Origin: an uncultured Erythrobacter sp.
GTDB taxonomy: Bacteria; Pseudomonadota; Alphaproteobacteria; Sphingomonadales; Sphingomonadaceae
Length of the DNA: 64,000 nucleotides
NCBI GenBank assembly: GCA_947499095.1
Contig: CANMMR010000002.1
Coordinates: 1 to 64,000, forward strand
Direction of reading: 5' to 3'
Each line of letters begins with the position of its first letter. Position 1 is the first letter of the stretch. The position numbers were made by a program, and so were the translations under genes. Under the pieces are notes generated by a model. It was not told the origin of the DNA. It was given only the letters and a program-made list of their open reading frames with translations, and ran no database searches. Below are positions 1 to 7,852 of this stretch, in pieces.

Positions 1-1
1 C

Positions 2-61
2 AATATCAAGACCTTCATGGCAACCATCGCCATCGCAGCCTTCGTCACGTGGTGGCTCTAA
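2..61 (+). CDS. C-terminal end of an unknown membrane protein (partial)
   Basis: The first 61 bases can be read as the last 19 codons of a gene that begins outside the window. The residues end in a hydrophobic stretch (FMATIAIAAFVTWWL) and then TAA. This looks like a C-terminal transmembrane helix. The stop overlaps a following ATG (TAATG) that opens only a 9-codon frame. The gene is on the same strand as the double-glycine peptide gene and just upstream of it, so it may belong to the same unit. No function can be assigned from this fragment. Confidence 0.35.
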   Translation, partial: NIKTFMATIAIAAFVTWWL

Positions 62-158
62 TGAGTCCGGACCCTAGCGCGGCTGCCTAATTGATTTTCT
101 ACATCTCGGATGAAGAATGTCGGTCCTCGATTGAGCTAAAACATCTAAGGAGAATGTG

Positions 159-179
159 ATGAATATCGAACCCGTATGA
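159..179 (+). CDS. six-codon mini-ORF coupled to the double-glycine peptide
   Basis: ATG at 159 follows a good ribosome-binding site (AAGGAG at 147-152, 6-nt spacing) and encodes MNIEPV. Its stop overlaps the start of the next gene (ATGA at 176-179). The next gene's own ATG is 23 nt from the same AAGGAG, too far for direct initiation, and no other start lies in that frame after the in-frame stop at 146-148. This arrangement suggests translational coupling through a mini-ORF. A one-base sequence error or a natural frameshift joining the two frames would give a similar picture. Confidence 0.4.
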   Translation: MNIEPV

Positions 180-358
180 ATAGCGAAAATTCGCAGATTC
201 AGGAAATCAGCATGACCGACGTGGATCAGGTCAACGGCGGCGTAATAAGTTTGATCAAAGGCGTCGTGTCGTATGCTGCGAAGAATCCGACTATTCGTAA
301 AGTCCTTTTCGCCGAAGCCGCAACCAGCGAGCTGACCGGTTCCCCTCCGCAAGAGTGA
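176..358 (+). CDS. double-glycine leader peptide (bacteriocin-like precursor)
   Basis: A 60-residue peptide. Residues 1-22 resemble a class II bacteriocin/microcin leader: a polar start, then ISMTDVDQVNGG, which matches the known pattern of hydrophobic and acidic positions ending in GG. Cleavage after GG would release a 38-residue core starting VISLIKGVVSYAAK. The core has an amphipathic or hydrophobic first half with basic residues and an acidic, Pro-rich end, and contains no Cys. Such leaders are normally cut and exported by ABC transporters with a C39 peptidase domain; none is visible in this window. The stop overlaps the GTG start of a small membrane protein (GTGA). The leader assignment rests on motif only. 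Antimicrobial activity is an inference. Confidence 0.6.
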   Translation: MNSENSQIQEISMTDVDQVNGGVISLIKGVVSYAAKNPTIRKVLFAEAATSELTGSPPQE

Positions 359-594
359 GACTGGCAGCGGCTATTGGTTCCTGGAGATTGAATTTGGCTG
401 TCGATCATGGTCGCAAAACAAGGTGGTTCATGGCCGCGATGGGGATCGTGTTGCTGGCGGTCCTCGTGGCCATGGCCAGCATAGCGATTGCCGACGGCAG
501 GAGTCCGGTTATCTGGATCGGGATCTGTCTTTTGGCCCTTTCGATAATCGCAGGAGACTTTTTCAGGAAAAGGGGGTCGGGAGAGAAGGATTAG
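355..594 (+). CDS. small two-helix membrane protein, possible immunity partner
   Basis: 79 codons from GTG 355, whose start overlaps the stop of the double-glycine peptide (GTGA), so translation is probably coupled. Two hydrophobic segments are visible, at about residues 25-47 (FMAAMGIVLLAVLVAMASIA) and 52-67, followed by a basic tail (FRKRGSGEKD). Small membrane proteins encoded directly after a bacteriocin gene are often immunity proteins. That role is inferred here from position and size, not from recognisable homology. An internal ATG at about residue 26 could be the true start if the basic N-terminus is not translated. Confidence 0.5.
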   Translation: MRLAAAIGSWRLNLAVDHGRKTRWFMAAMGIVLLAVLVAMASIAIADGRSPVIWIGICLLALSIIAGDFFRKRGSGEKD

Positions 595-836
595 ATTCCT
601 CGGCTCTGCCGACATCATGCCGCCCTGGCGACTTAGGCATGTCCTTCGATTTACGTCAGCATGCACGCGGCCTATCGATGGATCATCCGCCGGAAGGCGG
701 CCTGGCTTCTAACGGGCTAGGTCGTCTTCCATGCTGTTTCGGCGCAATTTCGAGGGCTTCCGAAATCATCGGCAAGACGGTGCAGAGATGTTTCCGCCAG
801 GACGAAACTTTTAATACCGACACCGCACTAGGGTTC
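595..836. other. 242-bp non-coding gap
   Basis: No convincing gene is seen between the small membrane protein and the DUF4349 lipoprotein, which face each other. A short GC-rich stem (CCGCC, loop GGAA, GGCGG at 687-700) has no T-run and is not called a terminator. Both strands contain open frames here, but their composition reads like non-coding high-GC sequence. Confidence 0.4.
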
Positions 837-1853
837 CTAACCCGCCCGCTCTGTTTCCGGGCCTCCGGGCCGCCAGCCATCGCTGCCGATGCCGGTCGAG
901 AGACCGGCCCGCTTCCACAGGCGGACGGCCAGCCAGACGAGCAGGCCGAGCGGCAGCACGACGGTCAGCAGGATCATCAGCACGGCGATCATATTGCCGA
1001 GCAGCGATGCGAGCGATCCCCAGGCGCTGCGGATCGGTTCGGCAAAACCGCCTTCGACCGGGGCGCCCGCCTGATACTCGACGGTCATTGTGCTGAAAGC
1101 AACGCGGGCGCGCATTTCCGTGAGCCAGCTTCGCGCCTGATCGATCTCTTCGTTGACCTGCGCTACGCCGCGCTCTGCGGCGACGAGTTCTGATACTGAC
1201 CCGCGGCGGTTGCGGAGCACGTCCATCAGCCGGTCGCGCAACACCGTGCGGGCCTGCAGCCGCGCTTCAGTATCGACGATGGACTTGGATAGATCCTCGC
1301 CTTCGATGGAGGAAGAGACCAGCTCGCCGTCCATCCGGCCGGTCGCGGCAGTCAGTGCCTTGCCGAAGGTGCGCGCCTCGCTGCTGCGCACGGCGATGGT
1401 CAGGCTGCCATAGGCATAGTCGCCCTCCTGCTCGCCCTGGTTCATCGAGACGATGCGGCAGGTTTGCGGGCCCTTGGCCTCGCACATGTCCGCATGACGT
1501 TCCTGCAACGGACGGATCGTATCGGCCGGTACGCGGAACCCGTAGGCAAAGCTGTACGCGACCTGCGGCATGCCGACGGCAATCGTACCGCCGGCATTGC
1601 CGATGGGCTCGCCTGTTTCGGCCTGACCGGCGCGGTTCATGGCGGGCGAGGGAGTAGGCGGGGGTGCGGCAGCCGGCGGCGGCGCATTCTGCGGCATCGG
1701 TTCCATGAAGCCGAAATCGGCCTGCGGAGCCTCGGCGGCGGCTTCGACATCGATCGTCGTCGCCCGCTCGCTCACGGAGCGCTGCCCCGAGTTTTCGCTG
1801 CAGCTCGCGAGTAACGCGACCGCTGAGACTGCGGTCAATAATTTCCTCTGCAT
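837..1853 (-). CDS. DUF4349 domain lipoprotein
   Basis: 338 residues from ATG 1853. The N-terminus is a lipoprotein signal (VSAVALLASC), giving a lipidated Cys at about residue 18. A Pro/Ala-rich linker covers about residues 45-70. Next comes the DUF4349 region, including VDTEARLQARTVLRDRL and a coiled-coil stretch around residues 190-265. A hydrophobic segment at about 284-310 (MIAVLMILLTVVLPLGLLVW) is followed by a short basic tail. DUF4349 proteins are envelope proteins of unknown biochemical role; many are lipoproteins with one C-terminal helix, as here. The longer frame up to 1925 is not used because it would bury the signal peptide. Confidence 0.8.
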   Translation of the reverse strand: MQRKLLTAVSAVALLASCSENSGQRSVSERATTIDVEAAAEAPQADFGFMEPMPQNAPPPAAAPPPTPSPAMNRAGQAETGEPIGNAGGTIAVGMPQVAYSFAYGFRVPADTIRPLQERHADMCEAKGPQTCRIVSMNQGEQEGDYAYGSLTIAVRSSEARTFGKALTAATGRMDGELVSSSIEGEDLSKSIVDTEARLQARTVLRDRLMDVLRNRRGSVSELVAAERGVAQVNEEIDQARSWLTEMRARVAFSTMTVEYQAGAPVEGGFAEPIRSAWGSLASLLGNMIAVLMILLTVVLPLGLLVWLAVRLWKRAGLSTGIGSDGWRPGGPETERAG

Positions 1854-1955
1854 TTCGCTCTCCACACTGCCCGCCTGAACTGCCTTATTTATGCCATAAT
1901 ATGAACACAATCTAAACGCGCTCATGATGTTACAACATAACTGATGTGCGGCAAG

Positions 1956-2012
1956 CGCGGGTTAGCCCGCGAAACAAAAGCCCCACCGCATAGCTGCGGC
2001 AGGGCCTTTTTT
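1956..2012 (-). terminator. tandem hairpins ending the pfpI-like gene
   Basis: Two hairpins lie downstream of the PfpI-like stop. At 1980-2005 a stem of 4 bp, a 2x2 internal loop and 5 bp (loop TAGC) is flanked by TTTTTT on the plus strand and, read on the minus strand, by TTTTG. At 1956-1971 a second perfect 6-bp stem (CGCGGG/CCCGCG, loop TTAG) follows. Read in the direction of the minus-strand gene this is a plausible factor-independent terminator. Confidence 0.65.
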
Positions 2013-2033
2013 GTCCGAGATCGTTAGGTAGAG

Positions 2034-2591
2034 TTAGGCGGTTTCCATCTCGCGCTTTTCGGCGGTTTCGCCGAGCATCTCGATCAGGGCCTTGCTGAAT
2101 GCCGGAATATCGTCCGGATTGCGGCTGGTAATCAGATTGCCATCGACGACGGCTTCCTTGTCGACCACATTGGCTCCGGCATTCTTGAGGTCCGTGCGGA
2201 TCGAGGGCCACGACGTGACAGTCTTGCCCTTCACGATATCTGCTTCCGCGAGCAACCACGGTGCGTGGCAAATCGCCGCAATCGGCTTACCCGCCATGTC
2301 GAATTCGCGGACGATGGCGATGGCACGCTCATTCATGCGGAGAATATCGGGGTTCATCTGGCCTCCCGGCAGGAGCAGCGCATCGTAGCCCGAACAGTCG
2401 GAAATTTCGTCGACCGTCATCTCTACGGCAACGCTCTCGCCCCAATCCTTCTGGTCCCAACCCTTGATATCGCCCTTTTCGAGACTCACGACGGTGGTTT
2501 CGAAACCGGCGTTTTCGAGGTTAGCCTTCGGCTTCATCAGTTCGGACTGTTCGAAGCCATCGGTGGCGAGGATCATGATGCGTTTCGTCAT
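2034..2591 (-). CDS. DJ-1/PfpI family protein
   Basis: 185 residues from ATG 2591 (MTKRIMILATDGFEQSE). The family is recognised from the N-terminal strand, the E of GFEQSEL, LLPGGQMNPD and AAICHAPWLL. The last holds the nucleophile-elbow Cys-His pair near residue 108. Members include PfpI/YhbO-like stress proteins reported as glyoxalases, deglycases or proteases; the substrate cannot be told from sequence. It is a single gene ending at the tandem hairpins at 1956-2012. The longer frame to 2621 adds ten residues that do not fit the family start. Confidence 0.85.
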   Translation of the reverse strand: MTKRIMILATDGFEQSELMKPKANLENAGFETTVVSLEKGDIKGWDQKDWGESVAVEMTVDEISDCSGYDALLLPGGQMNPDILRMNERAIAIVREFDMAGKPIAAICHAPWLLAEADIVKGKTVTSWPSIRTDLKNAGANVVDKEAVVDGNLITSRNPDDIPAFSKALIEMLGETAEKREMETA

Positions 2592-2689
2592 AAGGTAGCT
2601 CCGTAATTGGTGTATGCCCATGCAACGTGTGGGGATGACGCACCGTTCCGTGCTGACAGGCGAAGCGTGGCTCTGGTAGGGCGGGCGTC

Positions 2690-4984
2690 ATGGCCACTTC
2701 CGAACTGGACGATTCCGGCGCCGATCCCTTCGATGCCATCGTCGATGCACCCTTCGATTCCGCGCTGTCCGAGCGCTATCTCGTTTATGCGCTCAGCACG
2801 ATTACGGCGCGGTCGCTACCCGACCTGCGTGACGGGCTGAAGCCGGTCCACCGGCGCCTCTTGTGGACGATGCGCCAGCTGAAGCTCGACCCGGCGAGCG
2901 GCTTCAAGAAATCGGCCCGCGTGGTCGGCGAGGTCATCGGCAAATACCACCCGCATGGCGACACTGCGGCTTACGATGCAATGGTCCGCCTCGCGCAGGA
3001 TTTCGCCCTGCGGTATCCGCTGGTGGAAGGGCAGGGGAACTTCGGCAATATCGATGGCGATAATGCAGCGGCTTATCGCTATACCGAAGCGCGCCTGACC
3101 AGGACGGCCATGCGCCTGATGGAAGGCCTCGACGCGGGCACGGTCGATTTCATCCCGACCTACAATAACGAGGAAGAAGAGCCGGAAATCATGCCGGGCC
3201 TCTTCCCCAATTTGCTCGCCAATGGCGCCAGCGGGATCGCGGTGGGCATGGCGACGAATATCCCCAGCCACAATGTCGCCGAGATCGTCGATGCAACGCT
3301 GGAAGTGATCGACAACCCGCACGTCGAACACGCGCGGCTCATGGAACTGTTCAAGGGCCCGGACTTCGCCACCGGCGGCGTGGTGCCGGAAAGTGCGGAT
3401 ACAATTAGCCACGCATACGAGACCGGGCGCGGTTCATTCCGCGTGCGCGGCCGCTTCCACGCGGGCGAGGCGGACAAAGTCGAGGATCGCGAGGCAGGTA
3501 TAGAGCGGCTGGGCGGCGGGCAATGGCAGCTGGTCGTCAGCGAGATTCCTTACCAAGTGCAGAAGGGCAAGCTGATCGAGCAGATCGCCCAGCTGATCGC
3601 CGACAGGAAGCTGCCGATCCTGGAGGATGTACGCGACGAGAGCGACGAGAACATCCGCCTCGTCCTCGTGCCGCGTAGCCGGAATGTCGATCCGGAACTG
3701 CTCAAGGAAAGCCTCTACAAGCTGACCGATCTGGAAACGCGCTTCGGCCTCAACCTCAACGTGCTCGACCGCACGCGCACGCCGATGGTGATGGGGCTGA
3801 AAGAGCTGCTGGACAACTGGATCGCCAGCCAGATCGACATCCTCCAGCGCCGCAGCCGCCACCGGCTCGACCAGATCGCCCGGCGGCTGGAGCTGGTCGA
3901 AGGCTATATCATCGCCTTCCTCAATCTCGACCGCGTGATCGAAATCATCCGCACCGAGGACGAGCCCAAGGCGGTGATGATGGAGGAGTTCAAGCTCACC
4001 GACCGGCAGGCCGAAGCGATACTCAACATGCGCCTGCGGTCCTTGCGCAAGCTGGAGGAGATGCAGCTGCGCGAAGAGCGCGACGATTTGCTGAAGGAGC
4101 AGGAGGAGCTCGAAAAGCTGCTCGGCTCGCCCGCCCGCCAGCGCACGCGGCTGAAGCGCGACCTCAATGCGCTGCGCAAGGAATATGCGGAGGATACCGA
4201 TCTCGGCCGCCGCCGCACGACCATCGCCGAGGCCGCGCCCGCGGTCGAATTCAGCATGGATGCGATGATCGAGAAGGAGCCGGTCACGGTGATCCTGTCG
4301 CAGAAGGGCTGGATCCGCGCGGCCAAGGGCCATGTCGATCTGGAGCAGGACTTCAAGTTCAAGGAAGGCGACGGGCCGGCCTTCGTGCTGCACGCGCAGA
4401 CGACCGACAAGCTGCTGCTGGCGGGCGACGATGGCCGCTTCTTCACGCTGGGTGCTGACAAGCTGCCTGGCGCGCGCGGTTTCGGCGAACCGGTTCGCAA
4501 CACGCTCGACATCGATGCCGCGGCGCAGATCGTTTCGGTGATCGTGCACCGGCCCGGACAGCGCCTGCTGCTGGCGGCGACCACGGGCAAGGGCTTCGCT
4601 GCGACTACCGACGACATTCTCGCCGAAACGCGAAAAGGGCGCCAAGTCGTCAATCTGAAGGGCGATGCGAAACTCGCGGTCGCGCGGCCGATCCTCGAAG
4701 GGCACGATCACGTCGCGGTGGTCGGCGACAACCGCAAGCTGGTGGTGTTCAACCTTGAGGAACTGCCCGATCTCGCGAAGGGGCAGGGGGTCAAGCTGCA
4801 GAACTACCGCGATGGCGGATTGTCCGATGCGACTACCTTCAAGCTGGAGGACGGCCTCAGCTGGACGATGGGCGGCAAGGGCGACCGCACCCGGACCGAA
4901 ACCGAGATGTGGCAATGGAAAGTCGCGCGCGGCGGCGCGGGCCGATTGCCGCCGCAGGGATTCCCGCGGGATAACAGGTTTTAG
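2690..4984 (+). CDS. parC: DNA topoisomerase IV subunit A
   Basis: 764 residues. ParC cleaves and rejoins DNA in topoisomerase IV, which separates daughter chromosomes; ParE is the ATPase partner and is not in this window. The breakage-reunion domain begins near residue 25 with SERYLVYALSTITARSLPDL, followed by GEVIGKYHPHGD. The catalytic tyrosine is in AYRYTEARL, at about residue 131. A long coiled-coil tower segment rich in E, R and L spans about 375-490. The six-bladed C-terminal wrapping domain fills the rest. The absence of an obvious GyrA box, the length of about 760 residues and the sphingomonad-type start favour ParC over GyrA. Confidence 0.93.
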   Translation: MATSELDDSGADPFDAIVDAPFDSALSERYLVYALSTITARSLPDLRDGLKPVHRRLLWTMRQLKLDPASGFKKSARVVGEVIGKYHPHGDTAAYDAMVRLAQDFALRYPLVEGQGNFGNIDGDNAAAYRYTEARLTRTAMRLMEGLDAGTVDFIPTYNNEEEEPEIMPGLFPNLLANGASGIAVGMATNIPSHNVAEIVDATLEVIDNPHVEHARLMELFKGPDFATGGVVPESADTISHAYETGRGSFRVRGRFHAGEADKVEDREAGIERLGGGQWQLVVSEIPYQVQKGKLIEQIAQLIADRKLPILEDVRDESDENIRLVLVPRSRNVDPELLKESLYKLTDLETRFGLNLNVLDRTRTPMVMGLKELLDNWIASQIDILQRRSRHRLDQIARRLELVEGYIIAFLNLDRVIEIIRTEDEPKAVMMEEFKLTDRQAEAILNMRLRSLRKLEEMQLREERDDLLKEQEELEKLLGSPARQRTRLKRDLNALRKEYAEDTDLGRRRTTIAEAAPAVEFSMDAMIEKEPVTVILSQKGWIRAAKGHVDLEQDFKFKEGDGPAFVLHAQTTDKLLLAGDDGRFFTLGADKLPGARGFGEPVRNTLDIDAAAQIVSVIVHRPGQRLLLAATTGKGFAATTDDILAETRKGRQVVNLKGDAKLAVARPILEGHDHVAVVGDNRKLVVFNLEELPDLAKGQGVKLQNYRDGGLSDATTFKLEDGLSWTMGGKGDRTRTETEMWQWKVARGGAGRLPPQGFPRDNRF

Positions 4985-4995
4985 GAACGAACCTA

Positions 4996-5807
4996 ATGAG
5001 CAGAATGATACTGGCTATGTGCTCCCTTACCGTTTGCGCCGCGCCGTCGGTCCTGATTGCACAAGATGGTTGGCTCATCGCCGGAGACGTAAAAGAAGCT
5101 ACGGCTATGGAACTTGCTGACCAAGTTCTACCGAGTTCCATTCGGGCTGAAATTGTTAGCGGCGATAAACGTCAAAGATTCGTAGCGGGACCGAGCTTCT
5201 GGATCGGATACAATTCCGACCCATTCAAGTCCTACGTCTTCGCCGAGGATTTTGCACGCGCTGGAAATTCGAGGTCGAGTTAAATCCACGCCCACGTGAG
5301 ACTCTTGAACAGTTTCTTGGCGAAGATGAAGATGGTCGACAATTGGCTATCTCATCTATTGAACGCAATGTAACCGTAGCCCTGCCCGTAGAGGGCGACG
5401 TCTCACTCGCGAACTGCCGAACGGCGGAAGGCTACCTCGTCGTGGAGCCTTATTCCCTCGCTGCCCTTACCAAAGGCTACAGGCAGCTAATCGGTGCAAT
5501 CCGTCTAGCTCGCAGCGAAGAGCACGTTCCATTTGCAATCTCCTGCACCTTGAGGCCATTCGCGAGCGACAGAAAACGCGAATGCGAAAATGCCATTACC
5601 AGCCTCGCTGAACTTCCGATGGCGGCGCTCTATGACATTTCAGTCAATGACGACCCAGACGATGAATTCGACGAACTAAAGGGTTATGAGGCGAGCTTCG
5701 GCGCATCTGAGCCCGATGGCCTTTCGTGGCGTGTGTATTGGTCCATCGATGAAGCAGGTCAGGTTGCGGAACTGCGACTTCGCAAAATTGGAGTTGTTTA
5801 TCATTAA
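4996..5807 (+). pseudogene. secreted protein gene of unknown function, broken by a frameshift
   Basis: Reading starts at ATG 4996 after AGGAACG, with a signal peptide (ILAMCSLTVCAAPSVLIAQ). The frame stops at 5283. Coding continues in the neighbouring frame from about 5256 (WKFEVELNPRPRETLEQFLG) to the stop at 5807. The span is 812 nt, so one added base restores 271 codons, and the break lies near 5251-5262. This suggests a single-base deletion, either a real lesion or a sequencing error. No family is recognised. Composition is less GC-rich than parC, so this may be an acquired gene. No classical slippery heptamer is seen at the shift. Confidence 0.6.
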
Positions 5808-5852
5808 GGGTAGGGGCCCTAACGCTTTCCGCACGCAAATCAGCCTCGAACT

Positions 5853-5890
5853 AAAAAAACCGGAAGCGCCCCCGCGCTTCCGGTTCTGTT
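5853..5890. terminator. bidirectional terminator
   Basis: A perfect 11-bp stem (5859-5869 with 5874-5884, loop CCCC) is preceded by seven A's and followed by TCTGTTTCT. It lies between the convergent broken gene (plus strand) and the duplicated-domain periplasmic protein gene (minus strand). It can end transcription from both sides, and is stronger on the minus strand because of the T7 tract. Confidence 0.8.
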
Positions 5891-5920
5891 TCTCGATCCC
5901 GAAAGGGTCGGTATTCGGCG

Positions 5921-6457
5921 TTACTCGCCGGTAGTGTCGCCCTCGGCAGACGCAGCGGCCTGCGACATGGCGGCATCGATCTGCGCGTTCGTCAGGCGGG
6001 CCATCAAGCCGTGGTCGGTCGCATCGAAATGCGAGCGCAGCAGCGTGACCTTATTGGCTTCGTCGCCGCCGCGGGCGATCACGACATTGTCGCCATCGAC
6101 TTCGACCACGGTGCCGAGCGGCGCGTGATCCGCGGCCATGGCTTCGGCGCCAACCATCAGCGCGGCATCTCGCTTGGCAGCGGCTTCGGCAAGCTGCGCG
6201 TCGACCATCCCGTCGACCTGGGCCTTGGTGACCGTGATCGTCGGGCCGGTGTCGCCTTCGCCATACATGTTCACGGCGAGCGGAACCTTGTGCTTGCCGG
6301 TGTCGAGCACGGCCTGGCCGTTCTCTACGGTCACGATGGTGCCGACTTCGCCGCCCTGCGGGCCATAGACGGTGGCACCGGCAACGACCTGCTCGTTGGC
6401 GAGGGCAGGGGTGGCGGCAAGAGCGACGGCGGCAACGGCCAGCTTCGCGAATTTCAT
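5921..6457 (-). CDS. periplasmic protein with two internal repeats, unknown function
   Basis: 178 residues from ATG 6457. Residues 1-20 form a signal peptide ending ATPALA. The mature protein seems to contain two copies of one small beta-rich unit. Copy one starts near GPQGGEVGTIVTVENGQAVL and copy two near HAPLGTVVEVDGDNVVIARG. Each leads into an Ala-rich helix (KAQVDGMVDAQL; NAQIDAAMSQAA). The unit recalls PRC-barrel-like small beta folds, but that is only an impression. There is no catalytic motif. It has its own terminator at 5853-5890. The upstream frame to 6517 lacks a signal peptide and is not used. Confidence 0.7.
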   Translation of the reverse strand: MKFAKLAVAAVALAATPALANEQVVAGATVYGPQGGEVGTIVTVENGQAVLDTGKHKVPLAVNMYGEGDTGPTITVTKAQVDGMVDAQLAEAAAKRDAALMVGAEAMAADHAPLGTVVEVDGDNVVIARGGDEANKVTLLRSHFDATDHGLMARLTNAQIDAAMSQAAASAEGDTTGE

Positions 6458-6658
6458 ATAATCAACTCCAAGACTTGGTTTTCGAAACTTGCGGTTCCGC
6501 CACGCGCCGACGCGCATCGAAGCCGCTTAAAATGGAAAAGGGCGAGCAACCTTTCGCAGTTGCACAACCCGCCGAGCCCCTCCGGGACACGACTGCCTTA
6601 TGGCACATTCGGCCAAAAGTGGCAAATGCAAGCCCTTTATGGTGCAGTGCAGCTTAAG

Positions 6659-7852
6659 CTAGGCTGAAGGCTTTTCGCGCCGTACCAGTTCTTCGGAAAG
6701 CAGCTCCTCCACGCGGTCGCGCTCGGGAAATTCCTCGCCAATCCAGCGGGTTTCGACGGCTCTCAGGATGCGAGCGACTTCCGGTCCTGCGCCGACACCC
6801 CGCGCGACGATCTCGCCGCCCTTGAGCGGTAATTCGGGTATCTCCCAGCCCGCCAACGCCTCGGTACCTGCTCCAGAAAGGAGCAGGCGATCGATCGCGC
6901 AGTCCGCACCTTCGCGATAAGCCAGTGCTCTCGGCGCATCGACGTCGGCGGGTTTGCGTTCGGCTGCACAGACCAGCCGGGCGCGTTGTGCTTTCGAGAG
7001 GCGGAGTCGGGCTGCGACCGCCTCCACGATGGTCGGGATCGGCGGGATCAATGCTGCAAGCCTTCTGATGCCCTCCGGAGGGTGACCCTGCGCAGCCTCG
7101 CTCGCGACCAGCGCGATCAGGCAGACGATTTCGTTGCGGCGCGCTTCCGGCAACACGACGCCGAGCACGCCCAGCTTCTCCATCAGTTGCACCGTCGCGA
7201 CCGGATCGGGAAGCGAGAGGATGGCGAACAGTTCCATCGCCACCCGCTCGCGGCTGAGGCCCTTCAGCGTCGCAGCCAACTCCTCGCAAGCCGTCACTGC
7301 TTCCTCGTCCAGCGTATCCCCGAAGCGCGCCTGGAAGCGGAAATAGCGCAGGATCCGCAAATGGTCCTCGCGAATGCGTTCGCGCGCATCGCCGATGAAG
7401 CGGACGCGCCGCGCCGAAAGATCGGCCAGACCGCCGAAATAATCGTCCAGTTCCAGCGTTTTGGGGTGAGCGTAGAGCGCATTGATGGTGAAATCGCGCC
7501 TCGCGGCATCTTCACGCCAGTCATCGGCAAAGGCGACGGTCGCGCGGCGGCCATCGGTGGATACATCGCGGCGCAATGTGGTCACCTCGACCGGTCCGCC
7601 GTCGAGGATCGCGGTGATGGTGCCATGGTCGATGCCGGTCGGCACCGTGCGGATGCCCGCCGCGCGGCACTTGTCGATCACCGTGCCCGGGCGATGCGTG
7701 GTGGCGCAGTCGATATCGTGCGGTTCGATGCCCAGCATGGTGTCGCGCACGCAGCCGCCGACCCAGCGCATGCTGTCGGTACCCAGCGCTGCGACCAGTT
7801 GCGCGAGGTCGTCGCGTTTCGTCCAGTCGGCATCGGGAAGATGATCAGCCAT
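6659..7852 (-). CDS. cca: CCA tRNA nucleotidyltransferase/poly(A) polymerase family
   Basis: 397 residues. The class II nucleotidyltransferase head has WVGGCVRDTMLG (about 30-41), the metal-binding DID in EPHDIDCATT (about 45-51), a second strand GPVEVTTLRRD and RRDFTINALYAHP (about 118-130). An all-helical body follows. The enzyme adds or repairs the 3' CCA end of tRNAs. Family members that add poly(A) share these motifs, so the exact activity is inferred from context. The start overlaps the stop of the Nudix hydrolase gene by 8 nt. The DUF1285-Nudix-CCA order is common in alphaproteobacteria. Confidence 0.9.
   Translation of the reverse strand: MADHLPDADWTKRDDLAQLVAALGTDSMRWVGGCVRDTMLGIEPHDIDCATTHRPGTVIDKCRAAGIRTVPTGIDHGTITAILDGGPVEVTTLRRDVSTDGRRATVAFADDWREDAARRDFTINALYAHPKTLELDDYFGGLADLSARRVRFIGDARERIREDHLRILRYFRFQARFGDTLDEEAVTACEELAATLKGLSRERVAMELFAILSLPDPVATVQLMEKLGVLGVVLPEARRNEIVCLIALVASEAAQGHPPEGIRRLAALIPPIPTIVEAVAARLRLSKAQRARLVCAAERKPADVDAPRALAYREGADCAIDRLLLSGAGTEALAGWEIPELPLKGGEIVARGVGAGPEVARILRAVETRWIGEEFPERDRVEELLSEELVRREKPSA

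Noticed and set aside
423-1193. 256-codon plus-strand frame over the left part of the DUF4349 gene
   Set aside because: No coherent protein features, and the DUF4349 lipoprotein on the other strand explains this sequence.
3434-4915. 493-codon antisense frame opposite parC
   Set aside because: ParC is certain on the plus strand. The antisense protein is composed of repeated Leu/Gln/Arg blocks typical of shadow frames.
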